Below are positions 10,505 through 21,841 of a stretch of DNA of 64,000 nucleotides, one piece after another. This DNA comes from Circinella minor (Eukaryota; Mucoromycota; Mucoromycetes; Mucorales; Lichtheimiaceae), in assembly GCA_016758965.1 (NCBI GenBank), contig JAEPRB010000106.1, forward strand, positions 23,501-87,500, given 5' to 3'. Under the pieces are notes generated by a model. That model was not told the DNA's origin, ran no database searches, and saw nothing but the letters and a program-made list of their open reading frames with translations. A program made the position numbers and the translations under genes. How positions within the stretch are numbered: the first letter of the stretch is position 1; every line of letters begins with the position of its first letter.

Positions 10505-12512
10505 ATTAATAACCTTTCTAATCTTGCAAAATCAAAAAAAAAGAACAACTTTCTTTAGTCTACTAATACATGACTCTGACAAACTGATAAACAATTTATT
10601 AAAAATAAAATAAAAGAACGTTTATCACAAAGCCTAAACGTTTTGTATTTTGTTTTAGTCTTAAAAAAAAGAGTGCGTATGTTTATTAACTCGTCTTTAG
10701 TCAATAAAAATGATAAACAGATAATCGTCTGTTGATCTACGTATTTGTTTTTTTTATCAATAAAACAGTAGAGAGTAACTTACCAGAAGAATATGCATAA
10801 TTTGTGATATACAACTTTCTTTTGCTAGACTATTTACTGATATACAAGGTGAAAGATTTATTATTTTCATTTGATAGATAATAATGAAGGACAAGAAGCG
10901 ATTCTCTTTTTTTTTAATATAAAAGAGACGTGAAAAACGATTGTTTTCAGATATCAACAACTTCATTCTTCTTAATAACAAATCATGCGTTCAGTTCTTT
11001 ACGTTTTCACCTTTTTGTTTGCCTTGGCCGCATCGCCAATCTTGGCTGCACCTACTCCCGAAGCCAGTGCTGAACAACAAGAAGTTCAACAACAACAAGC
11101 TCCTCAACAAGAATATCATTTGTAAAATATTGTTTAATTTTTTATTATGTTATTGACTTTGGTAAATATGTAAGAAAGATAATTAACTGTTGAAATATAT
11201 ATATTCTATAGAACTCCCGAACAACAAGCTGTAGTTGCTCAATTTCCTCCATGGGTTATGTTCCCTCCAACCGTTCCAACTGTACCAACTGTTCCTCCGT
11301 TTCCACCATTCCCACCTACTCCTCCTACTCCTCCATTCCCTCCATTCCCACCCACCGGAGGTAGTCAAGTTCCACCTTTCCCACCTTTCCCACCTACTCC
11401 TCCCACTCCTCCATTCCCTCCATTCCCACCCACCGGAGGCGGTCGTGTCCCACCTTTCCCACCTTTCCCTCCTACACCTCCCACACCTCCACTTCCTCCA
11501 TTCCCACCCTTCCCTGTGGGTACACGTCAATAATGACCAAGATCAAAAACCAAAAACGAAGGATTTATCATGATTTTATTACTGGGGACTTTATAGCTTA
11601 ACCTTTTTTTTCTCTGTGATTATTTTTCTTTTTTCTTTACTACTTTTTTTTTCAACAACGAACACCAACAACGACAACACCAATTATTTTCTTTTCTTTT
11701 TTATGTCTTTTCACTCCCCCCTTCTTTTTTTTATATAATCGAATATCTCACTTTTTTTATATTATCATGATTATGATTTATTATCTTATATTTCTTTAGT
11801 ATAGTAGTACCTATTCATTGTCTTTTTTTCGTTTTATCAATAAATTTTCAAGTCCCCTCCCTACTATCTAGTTATTTTTCTTAATTTGTTACATACCCGA
11901 CTACATGTAATATGTTTCATATATGTAGCGTTTATAGTTTTTATTATTAAGCATGTAACTTGGTATCACGGATTAACATCTCTTATTCATGCTTAACTTT
12001 TTTTTTCGAGCAAAGTAAAAAGTAAATGTTTAATATAATTAAAAGAGTGTTAATTTACTACTGGAAGATCTATTGAGTTAATAGATCGATCAAAAACTAT
12101 TTAAGAAAAGTCAGATATTTTGTTTCTTCTCTCGTACTTTATATATATATGGTATAGTATATACCCCATATATGTATATACTATTCTAAATATTAATAAA
12201 ATATGGAACCCCTATCAGCAAGGGGAAATCAAATATATAGTTAATAGATTCTTTTTACAAATTTTATTTGAGTGGTGTCAATATAAATTGTTTTAATAAA
12301 GTAAGAAAGAACTAAAATAAATTATTGCAGCTATGTTATAGAGCAAAAAATAAAAAAGAGTATTATTACTGTGATGTAAATCTTTGCATAATATTCTACT
12401 TGGGAGTTAAGTATAGTAATGTTAGAATCATATAATATCTTGTACTATTTAGATATATAAGTATTTATTCTCCTTGTTTTGGCGTTGTATAAGATTCTAG
12501 GCCCTTTGAGGG
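10505..12512 (+). repeat. Tandem duplication, copy B (about 2.0 kb)
   Basis: The second unit of the direct duplication, longer because its gene carries one extra repeat module and its 3' flank has small insertions. It ends at the same GGCGTTGTATAAGATTCTAGG phrase (12481-12501) as copy A. Confidence 0.85.
10985..11533 (+). CDS. Secreted Phe-Pro-Pro repeat protein, copy B
   Basis: Exons 10985-11121 and 11212-11533 give 152 residues. The signal peptide and Gln-rich linker are almost identical to copy A (substitutions such as I4V and I7V). The intron falls at the same phase-2 position. After FPPW the protein diverges (VMFPPTVPTVPTVPP) and then carries three PPFPPFPPTPPTPP-type modules separated by TGGSQV and TGGGRV, against two in copy A. 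It ends FPVGTRQ. The frame is intact in both copies although non-coding flanks have drifted, which suggests both are kept under selection. Function unknown; an extracellular structural or surface role is inferred from the signal peptide and repeat. Confidence 0.85.
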
Positions 12513-13399
12513 TGACAATTCCAGGAAAAAAAAAAGATTTAGAGTCTTCAAAAATGATATGTATTATATTTTATACATAACCACAATTGGTAAAATGGAA
12601 CATGTTGATTTTAATATATTTTTTTTTACTATATTATAACTTTTAACTTTTATATGCGCAGTAAATGCTATTGGTATAAGTGTATATAAAATTTAGTTAT
12701 ATTGTTATACTAAAGATATGAACGTATATTATTGGTTTTGTTTCTATTATATCTTATAACATATAGCATCCGTATTTAGATAGCTGTGAATAAGTATGAT
12801 AGTACAAACCAAGCTAAATAAAAATGTCTGTTGCTTAGCAACATGTTTCCATGACTCTTGTTTTATTTGTATTAGCTAATCAATCAGATATTTAATTTGT
12901 CCTTTTTTTTATTAACTATATCTATTTTGAAAAAAAGATATAAATATATAAAAGAAAAATAAAATCGCCAGCAAAAAAACAAGTACCATACAATATATAT
13001 ATATATATATAAAGTCTGGCCAAATCTCAAAAGAAGAGAAAAAAGCATTTCTTTGTTTTATAATAGGTGACCGTGCACTATCAAATCTTCGTATATAGTG
13101 TTACAATTTTTCTTTTTGTATCCCCCTCCTTTTTTTTTCTAAAGTTCTCAAAATGTTTTCTATCCTACGAAAAAAGAAACTAGTAGTCCCTTGTCTTCAT
13201 TTTTTGAGGAGTAAAAAAAAAATTACTAATAGTTGAATTATTTATTTTTTTCATTCTTTTCTCTTTCAAGTTCTTCTTTCTTAATTATACAGATATAAAC
13301 TACCGTTTAATAAAAATAACAATAACCAGATATTACAAACGACAAGTTAAGCAACGACAATACCAAATTATCAACGTCAATAACAGTTTATAAAATAAA
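12513..13399. other. Intergenic spacer with RFX-like sites
   Basis: AT-rich. The palindrome GTTGCTTAGCAAC (12830-12842) followed by GTTTCCATGAC (12845-12855) resembles two RFX X-boxes. A C/T-rich tract (about 13110-13145) and an A-rich leader precede the next gene. Confidence 0.45.
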
Positions 13400-13705
13400 A
13401 TGTATCAACCACTATCCCCAGTATTCGGATTATTTTTATTTTTATCAGTAACAGTAACATACGTATCAGCTGTAACTGTCGACGTGAACTATTGTGGACA
13501 AGATCAAAAAAGCATAATTAATATCGATCCTGGTGCTTGTGGACAACAAATGTCATATCAAGATGTATGTGGTATCATGTCTCAAAGTCCAACTTCTAAT
13601 TGTAACCTATATACAGATTTGGAGTGTCAGAGCCAACCTGTATTCTCAGGTCATGATTTCAGTGAACAAAACAAGGGCAAAATTGGTTCAATAAAATGCA
13701 CATGA
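13400..13705 (+). CDS. Small secreted six-cysteine protein
   Basis: A single exon of 101 residues. Residues 1-24 form a signal peptide (FGLFLFLSVTVTYVSA). The mature part has six cysteines, at 32, 47, 57, 68, 76 and 100, enough for three disulfides, and contains no long repeat or membrane span. The composition is polar (Asp, Gln, Asn, Ser). Size, secretion signal and even cysteine count are the usual marks of fungal small secreted proteins, including effector-like ones, but no known fold is recognised. The start is preceded by an A-rich leader (AAAATAAAATG) typical of fungal translation starts. It sits just downstream of the tandem Phe-Pro-Pro pair, so this stretch is rich in secreted products. 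Confidence 0.75.
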   Translation: MYQPLSPVFGLFLFLSVTVTYVSAVTVDVNYCGQDQKSIINIDPGACGQQMSYQDVCGIMSQSPTSNCNLYTDLECQSQPVFSGHDFSEQNKGKIGSIKCT

Positions 13706-14868
13706 GATGATCTTAAAGATAAAAAAAAATCATATTTTGATGAGTTATCATTTTTGCTTTTATTTCGATAGCAATAAGAGATCATTTCTTTTCCCACTCC
13801 ACCTACATCTTCTCTATACGTATCTTCTTTTCTCTCTCTCTCTTTTTTTTTTATAATTAATTGTGTTATCATTATATAATTACTGCTACTATTATAATTC
13901 TTACTATTACTATTATCTCACTTTATATATATGTTATTAATAAAATTATTTCGTTTTCCATTATTTCCGTTGATTCATTTACTCAAAAGGAAAAAAAAGG
14001 GGGGGGGAGGCCAAAGAAAAAATTGGTTAGTGTAAGATTACCGTTGCTTCTCCTTATAAATGTTGTGTAATTTTTTATTTTTTTTGAGAAAAAGAAACCA
14101 TAAAAGTGTATAAATCAAAAAAGCGAAAATGAAATACAACACCTTCACTTGAAAAGAAGGAAAGCAAAGAGAAAAAAAAAAGGACAGGGTCCCTTTTTTT
14201 TGTTATTTATTTTCAATTATTATATAAAAAGATGAGATAATTGGTCTACAGAAAAAGTAAAAGAAAAAGGGAGGAAAGATTTATTTTATTTTATTTTACT
14301 ATATTTAGAGAGATTACGTATATTCTTATAATACAAATAAAATAGTTTTTTTTAATATGCTCAAGTGCTGGTGAATGTAGAAAGAAAGAACAAAGAAAAC
14401 AAACTTATCTTTCTTCCGAGTGTTCTCCTGCCCTCCTCCCCATCCCTCATATTTACCAAGAAATCAATTTTATTGTTCTCAAGCATTTTACATTATTGCT
14501 GTTGTATGTTGAGTCTCTCTCTTATTTGATTTAAGCAAGGAGGATTATGATAACTCCTTCACTTGATTAATACCCAATCAAATAAAAGAGAAGAGCAAGC
14601 CTAATTACCATCTATGTCATCAAGTCATGAGTAATATTTCTTTGCTTGTAAAAAGTATTTCTTTTTTACAATAAACAAAATATAACTCTATATTGCTCTC
14701 ATATAATGATAATAAGAATAATATACTTAAAAACAAAAAAGCTGTAATAAAAGGAGGTGATGAGATAAAGAGAATAAGGAAGAATGAAAGATAGGAATAA
14801 GCGGGGGGGGTGGAGAGTTATATACATGAATAATATATACATCTAGTATTTAAAAATTCAAAGGTAAT
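13706..14868. other. Intergenic, convergent 3' flanks
   Basis: Lies between two convergent genes. It holds poly-purine and poly-T tracts and no credible reading frame. Confidence 0.6.
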
Positions 14869-16373
14869 CTAATGAGGATGTTCAATAGCAAAACTGACAT
14901 AAGAAGCCAGTAATCCCATACCAGACTTGGTTGTTAAATTACAAGATGGATTTTTACCCCAACCATAATAGAGTACATAAGATCCACGTAATTGTAATGC
15001 TTCTCTTGTCAAATAGATTCGCACATCACATTCATTTTCAATTCTAGCACTTAGAATGATGGGTAATTCTTGATGATCGTCGTTTGAATTTCGTATACTA
15101 AATCCAAGTACTTCATCAACAGGTGACCATGGATCATTTTCGAAATTTTCAAAGGTAATTTTAATTGTACATCGTTTCATATTATAATCATTCTTTTCTT
15201 CATATCCTGCAAATGTCATCCGGGGACTTGACATATAGCCCTTGCCTTGCATTGCATAAGTTGCTGCGATCCCAAGACGATGACCTACTTTGGCTAATCC
15301 ATGTGCAGACAAATGAACAAAATCATCCATGCTAGTGTCTATACTGGATACAGCACATATTTGGGTTTCTAAGTATGTATATCTTGGGGCCAAGGAACGA
15401 TATTGATTTTCCCGTACCAAATTCCAAGAAGCATCTTGAATATTACTTCCACCCACACAACGACCCAATTGTACAGATACGATAGGAATATGAGAGTTCA
15501 TATCTTTCAACATATCAGTAAGTAATTGGGCCGTATTATAACCATACACAGATGGATCGGATGAACATGCATCTGTTTCTCCTTGATACCACAAAAACCC
15601 AGCAATATTCCCACCCACTTTTTCAATTCTAGCCATCATGGCGCCATAGAGTGTATTGCTTGGATTCTGTTGGTCTCGTTCCATCCATTGGGTGGATGAT
15701 GTACCGCCATGTGCTGAAGCTACCAAACCAACAGGAATATTATCATTTTCTTTTCGATACGATTGAGCAAAGGCAAGACCTAATGATGCGCCACGAACAT
15801 GTAGAATGGCTGGATTACGTACAGTTGGATCTGGGATACGATGATGAACGGGTCGTGGTGATTCTGAAAGTCGATGTGTAGGTTCTTGAGCTACAGCCCA
15901 TGTTTCATTGGATTGATATAGATGGACACCAGGCGTTGGATCCAATATTGCTAATTTTTCTCCATCATTATAATATCCATGACCACGCATATTACTTTGC
16001 CCTGCCATGATCCAAATATCACCCACATAAACTGAATCAGCATTATCAATAGTATAAGGCCCACCTACACCGAACGGGTGGATTTCGTCATTGTCAAGTT
16101 TGACGTAAGCAATGTTGGTTTTTGGATTACGTTGTAAGATTTGATAACTTGTTACATTCTCGTATATAACATTCTTGTATTCTGTTTGCGGAAAGGGGGT
16201 ATCAATGTATTGTACACTTTTTTTTGTTGTCGTTGTTGTTGTATAAATGAATATATTTGATTTTCAGTTAGATGAATTATAAAACGGTAAAAAATAAAAA
16301 ATAAATAAAAAAGACTCCCTCACATATTGTTCTGATTCATATTTATAACTTTAACGTCTTCTTCAACTCGCAT
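14869..16373 (-). CDS. SASA-domain acetylesterase (sialate O-acetylesterase / CE6-like)
   Basis: Exons 16373-16324 and 16216-14869 give 465 residues. The nucleophile motif GQSNM is at residues 89-93 (Ser91). The block WYQGE is at about 226-230 and the catalytic Asp/His pair lies in DDFVHLSAHG (about 314-318). This is the set expected of the SGNH-like SASA family, which removes O-acetyl groups from sialic acids or plant polysaccharides. An N-terminal beta-rich segment with VGGPYTI and VYVGDIWIMAG precedes it. The main frame has no upstream ATG; the first exon (MRVEEDVKVINMNQNN) restores one with good splice sites. No signal peptide is seen, so a cytosolic enzyme is predicted unless another first exon exists. 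Only 99 bp separate its ATG from the stop of the preceding gene. Confidence 0.85.
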
Positions 16374-16472
16374 TCTCTCTCTTTTTTTTTTTTTTTGAAT
16401 GTATTTTTATTAAAAAAAAAGCTCTAAATAACAATGGTAACACAAGCGAAAGAAGCTTTTCTTTATTACAAT

Positions 16473-17575
16473 TTAGGTCCATTCTCCTTTTAATGGTTCG
16501 GCTGGATTACTTTTCTTTTCCAAGTCAAGTTCATCGAAAACACTTTTATCTACACCAACGTGTTCAATATGTTCTTCATCTTTCTTTTCCATCTTTTCTA
16601 ATTCTTTACCAGCTTCACCTAGTTCCTTTGTTATTTTTTCTGTAGCACCAATTAACATCAATTCACAATACTTGTAGTTCAAAAATTCGGACGTTGTATC
16701 CATGGAAACAAAACGTCGATCTTGGAATAATTCCATCAATGATTCGGGATAGTCGGCCTTTTGTTTGCCTGATAATCCACCTTGAGGAGGTGATGGTTTT
16801 GATGGATTCTTGACAGCAATCACAATACTAGCTTGCTCATCAATATTGAAAGCTTTTTGAACATCATGTGGTTTATCTGGTAGTGTTAACATATATGCCA
16901 AATGCGAATGACCATGATGTGTTGTAATTTCATATACACCCGAGCCCTATTACATGTGATCATATGAGAAAAAAAATCATTTTAATAATTATGAAAACAA
17001 GTTGGGAAGAAGATATATAAAATTTAATTTACCATAGGTCGAGAAGGTTCTATTGTTCGTTCACCTTTTGTTTTCGTCTCATAAAATTGTTCCTTGAACG
17101 CTCCTGCCACATCATCTAAATTTTTAGATGCTTCGGCCACAAAACCCCAGTAACGTGAATGTTTTTGAGTATCGGGTAACATTTTTTTCCCTAATACAAT
17201 TAACGTGGGCTCACGCTTGGATTGAGACGAATTCCAATAAGGTTTCAAAACCATATAAACTTTTTGAACATCACTGGCATCACTAACTTTTTCAGTATCT
17301 ACCTATATATATTTATAAGCGTATCTTTAGCAAAAATTACTAGAAAGGGAGGGAGGATTATTATCATTACTCTGTATATCAATTTTTTTTTTTTTTACCT
17401 TTGGTCTATACAAAAAGTAAATATGTCCTTTTTCTAATATAGTAGGTTTATCTTCTTGAGATGAATTGTTTTTGTCCTCTTCAGTTTTGGATTGTTTTGT
17501 CTTTTTTTCTGGAGGTTCATCTTTATTTTTCCCTTCGTCTTTGGAATCACGTTTTGTACCGCGTTTGGGTGGCAT
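16473..17575 (-). CDS. Conserved fungal protein of unknown function (often labelled 'BTB domain transcription factor')
   Basis: Exons 17575-17399, 17302-17033 and 16946-16473 give 306 residues. The N-terminus is highly charged (PPKRGTKRD..PPEKKTKQSK). A folded region follows, containing KGHIYFLYRPKV, MVLKPYW, LIVLGKKMLPD and HSRYWGFV. The third exon begins GSGVYEITTHHGHSHLAYML and holds the stretch NPSKPSPPQGG before a Glu/Lys-rich C-terminus. From memory this pattern matches a widespread fungal family that automated annotation names after BTB transcription factors, although no BTB fold is evident here. The lysine-rich start suggests nuclear location. It is the middle gene of three same-strand neighbours: 228 bp from the Rab gene and 99 bp from the esterase gene. 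Confidence 0.75.
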
Positions 17576-17803
17576 GAATGGATATTTTATAAAAAAATTA
17601 ATTTTACTAATGAAATAAAAAAAAAAAGGAGTATTATTGATAAAGTAGTTTTATATCAATTTTTTTTTTGTGAGTTGCAAGGGTGATCAAGATGATTTCA
17701 TTATGAAATTGAAAAAAATATATATATATAAAGGGTGGGGTATTTTATCAAAGTATTCATAATATACAATTTATGTTTATCAGAGTAAAAAAAAAAACGG
17801 ATT

Positions 17804-18809
17804 TCAACAACTACAATTAGTGCTATTGTTAGAAGTGGATGGTGCATGATCTAATTTAATAGCTTCTCCACGTAACATTTTTGCCTGTTTATCTCCCAAG
17901 GTCGTTAATCTTCCTGATAATTTATTAAATATTTGATGAACCAATGTTTCAAATGCTTGATCAACATTGGTTCGATCTAAGGCTGACGTTTCCATAAACA
18001 TTAATCCATTTTGTTCCGCATACGTTTTGGCTTCCTCTTGCGTTACTGTGCGTTCATTGTTTAAGTCGGACTTGTTCCCTACAAGCATAATAATAGAATC
18101 TGGGTGTGCGTCATTTAATCGTAGTTCTCCCAGCCAACGTGGAATATCTTCAAATGTGTCATGTCGTGTAATGTCATAAACTAATAAAGCTCCTACTGCT
18201 CCACGATAATACCTACATAACCCCTTCCACAATATTATTATTAATTATCTCAGTCTGTTTCTCATTTCGAAATCCCTTCCTTTTATAATTTCAAGCCTCA
18301 ATACATTATATAAAAGTTGCATTCCAACCCCCTCCCTGAAAAGGCTTACACTTCTTACCGTTTAGTAATTGACCTATACCGTTCTTGACCTGCTGTATCC
18401 CAGACTTGAACGCGTACTCGTTTATCATTAATGGTCATTGTTTTAATGTTTAAATCGAGTCCTAATTGTTTTTCATTTAATTTTTTTATTATTCCATTTG
18501 ATTTTTTCATGCTTTTTTTATCCGGCCCCCTTTTTTCTTCATTAGATAAAAACGGCAGTGTCATAAAAAGCAACTTTTATATACCAACCCCACTTCTCTC
18601 ATTCTTTGTCTTTTTTTTTCAAGAGAAAAAAAAAACAAACTATTTTAATAGCTTCTCGAGAGACTTTATTTACCTATTGTACTTTTACTGGCCAACTCAA
18701 AGGTATCATTAACAAATCGACCGAGTAAGTTTGTTTTACCTACTCCTGAAGCGCCAACAACTACTAGTTTAAAAACATAGTCGTATGAATTTTCTTCTTG
18801 AGGTTCCAT
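17804..18809 (-). CDS. Rab11/Ypt3-like small GTPase, divergent paralogue
   Basis: Exons 18809-18674, 18461-18359 and 18212-17804 join to 215 residues. All nucleotide-binding motifs are present: P-loop GASGVGKTN (about 19-27), [14 protein letters not shown] and [20 protein letters not shown] and [10 protein letters not shown] are closest to Rab11/Ypt31/Ypt3. The protein ends NCSC, a CxC double-geranylgeranylation signal. The usual RabF1 sequence IGVEF reads IGLDL and is followed by NIKTMTI, and the P-loop has Ala in place of the Asp found in Rab11, so this is an unusual member. Rab11-type GTPases direct late-Golgi and recycling vesicles to growth sites and bind the myosin V tail. Exon phases (1, 2) agree at both joins. 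Confidence 0.9.
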
Positions 18810-20452
18810 AAATAATAATAATACGTGTGTGAAAGGAAGACAAAAAAAAAAGAAGAATACTAACAGTGTTGCGCAAAAAGCTTTTTTAATTGTATAACGG
18901 TTTTTTTTAATGTATCACCATTCATAACAATAATGCACGAGAGTTGCAATTTTTAAGGTTTAGCCTTTTAATCTTAAAAAAAAATTGTATTCATAATTAG
19001 AGTTAAAAAGAAGTTTTGTTTTGAATGCGTTTGATATCGGTAAATATTATATATATATTTTCTGATAGTAATCATTACATTTGATAAGTACTGGCTATTT
19101 ATTTAAGCATTCAAAATGTTTGTTTACTTGATGATATCATGTACATAAACTATTGGGGGAACTCTACGTAGAATATGCTGTCAATAAGTAGATCATATGG
19201 TGATAGATTATAGTAAAAACAGAAATCCTGAATGTTAGAATCGTGAGAACAAGAAATTCTGGGGTCATACAAAAAGTATTACCATTCAACTTTTTTTTAA
19301 AATTACTACCAAGTGCTTATGATATATATCAAGATTACTTGCTATTATCTGGTTTTTATTATTTTATATCACTATTTATATTTCCCTCCCACTCACGCTT
19401 GACTTATCTATTATACAGAAAAATTATACAAGTGGTTACCCCTGTGGGATAGAACAAAGTACTTAATAAAGAAATATCTTTAAGTGTTATAAAGACAGAT
19501 ATCATTGTAAAAAAGAAAGAAAAAACCATACCACTAAATGTGATACCCATATTCAATGTGCAATATTATATTCAAAATCTGAAACCTTATACTCAGAAAT
19601 ACATTGTCCTTGTGGGCCATTATGTATGGTGGATTATATTAATTGTTGAGACAAGTCTTTGTCGGGTAATAATAACAAGAAAGAGAGGTAAATTCTCTAA
19701 GAAGGACTTAAATAATTAAAGAGATACATGAACATGGTGTTAATTTTGTGATCAACATTGGTGAAATATGAACAATTTTTTTTATAATGTTGGTGCTGAG
19801 AAGAACGACTTGTAATATGATAACTCTTTCACTGTAAAAAAAAGTTATTAAAATTAAAAAATTTGATTTAATAACCACTTGAGTGAAATAATATTCTGTT
19901 ACAATCAAGGTTAAAGTTAAATATGCTTTAAAAGCAAAGTGATACCTAAACTATATCTACTTTAATCCCTGGGGAATTATTTTACATTGAAGACCTAAGG
20001 TATACCCATATTTGCTATATTTTTGTTTAGTAATAAAACATCAGATTTAAGTATATAGAAATGGCATTTTAATAGCAGAAAAATATATAATATGTTGCTA
20101 TGAAGGTAAATATTTGATAGCATTAATTGCCGTGTTAACATATCTTTTTGAAAAACAATACTGATACAGAAAAAAAAAAGGGTAACCACCAGGGATAGGG
20201 AAAAGGAAAAAGGGTAAAGCATATTTTTAATATCATCACCCAACTGAGTGCATTTTCTTCTATTCTACTTAATTTTCATTGGTTAATAGTTTAAATACAG
20301 AGAGGTTTTTTTTTTCTTCGCTTACACGTAACTACGCACTATTATTATTTATTTTCCCTTTTTTTTTTTTTAAAAAAAACTAAAACTTTCAAATTTACAA
20401 CATAAAGAATCTCAACTAGTATAAATAAAAAAAAGAAGACGATAATAATAAA
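18810..20452. other. Intergenic between divergent genes, with a relic coding block
   Basis: Mostly AT-rich. A frame at about 19487-19650 reads ..RYHCKKERKNHTTKC..CPCGPLCMVDYINC-stop, with paired cysteines and histidines but no flanking exons. A weaker open stretch lies at 19243-19452. They look like fragments of a decayed gene or mobile element. The last 150 bases before the SR gene are its probable promoter and leader. Confidence 0.4.
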
Positions 20453-21841
20453 ATGGGACATAGAGTTTATATTGGAAGACTTGCACGTGATGCATCAAGA
20501 AGAGATCTTGAACGATTGTTTAGAGGATATGGTCGATTAGAAGAAGCTACTGTAAAAACTGGATTTGGATTTGTAGAATTCGCCGACAGAAGAGATGCTG
20601 AAGACGCCGTTCATGATCTTCATGGAACGCGCTTTTTGGGTAACAGGTAAAATATTAATAATGAAAAAACAGTTATTGCGATTCCTATATTTTTTTTATG
20701 TGCTATTTTTTGCGCGCTATATTTATATTTATACATATAATTAAATGATGATAATGTACTTATACTTATACTTATGATATGATATTTTACTTTATTTTAT
20801 AAAAATAAATAAATAGAATTATTGTAGAAGAAGCTATGAATAGACGTCGTGGTGGTGACCGTGATCGGTAAGAAAAATATTTATGGTTAAAAAAATATGC
20901 TGGTTTTTTTTTTGTGAGAAAAAAAAAGAAATTATTCATTTAAACTTTTTTTTTTTTTTGCAACACAATAACACGAAAATAATAAATAGTGTGAACCGTC
21001 TTGTTGTAAAGAATATTACGCCAGAAAGCACTTGGCAGGTAAGAAAAGAAATAAAAGAAAGCAAATCTCGTGCATTAAAAAAATGAATTACTAAAAAAAG
21101 ATGCTATTTGATGATAATGTAAATATAGGATTTGAAAGATTTGATGAAAAAAGCTGGTCGCGTTACATTTGCAGATATTCTTAAAGATCGTGATGGTGAA
21201 GGGTAATAGATCGTTGATAGCAATTTATTCAGTTCTTTTATGTTATAATCTATAAATATTAATACAGTTACTAAAAAATATATATTTTTATGTATATCTA
21301 ATTTTTTAGTGTTGTTGAATTTGCACATCGTGAAGATATGAAGTATGCATTACGTGAATTGGATAATGCTCGTTTGAATGGACAACGCATTAGTTTGATG
21401 GAAGCAGTAAGTTTTTTAATTTCTTTTTATAATTTTTTTTTTTACATACACAAAATTCCATCTATAATTTTTCCCCAAAAAACATATCGGCCTCCCCCCC
21501 CCAAATTAGAAGGCCGAACAAATTGAATGTGCCACCTTTAACATTATTTTATTATATTATTTTAGGGTCGCAGGAGGAGATCTTCCCGCAGTCGCAGTCG
21601 GTCTCCAGACGATTCAAGACGTGGTCGTTCTCGATCTAGATCGCGTTCCACGTCTATGGAACGAAGAAAAGACGAGGACCCCATGGATGAAGAAGAAAAA
21701 GATAATTATCGTACACCATCACCTTCCAGTGAACGAAATAATAAGGATGAAGAAGAGGATGATGATAAACGTAGTATCCATAGTGACGATCGTAGTGACG
21801 ATCGTAGTGATGGTAACGATAATCATAGTGATCGGGATTAA
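20453..21841 (+). CDS. SR splicing factor with two RRMs and an RS tail (SRSF1/Srp2-like)
   Basis: Exons 20453-20646, 20817-20867, 20990-21038, 21129-21202, 21310-21406 and 21566-21841 join to 246 residues with consistent phases. RRM1 covers about 3-72 (RVYIGRLARDAS = RNP2; GFGFVEFADRRDA = RNP1). A short RRRGGDRDR linker follows. RRM2 covers about 83-155 and is a pseudo-RRM with TWQDLKD in place of the hallmark SWQDLKD, split by an intron after TWQ. The C-terminus has RS dipeptides (SSRSRSRSPDDSRRGRSRSRSRS), then an acidic Asp/Glu/Ser tail with DDRSDDRSD repeats. Such proteins bind exonic enhancers and help select splice sites in the nucleus; the RS region is phosphorylated by SRPK/Dsk1-type kinases. 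The high intron count of this splicing-factor gene is notable. Confidence 0.93.

Noticed and set aside
8847..10981. Two similar minus-strand frames of 76 and 74 residues (8847-9077 and 10757-10981) in the promoters of the duplicate genes
   Set aside because: They resemble each other only because the promoters are duplicated; the translations are AT-driven and no start context or domain supports them.
11183..11530. 115-residue minus-strand frame rich in Trp/Arg/Glu
   Set aside because: Antisense of the Pro/Phe repeat of copy B.
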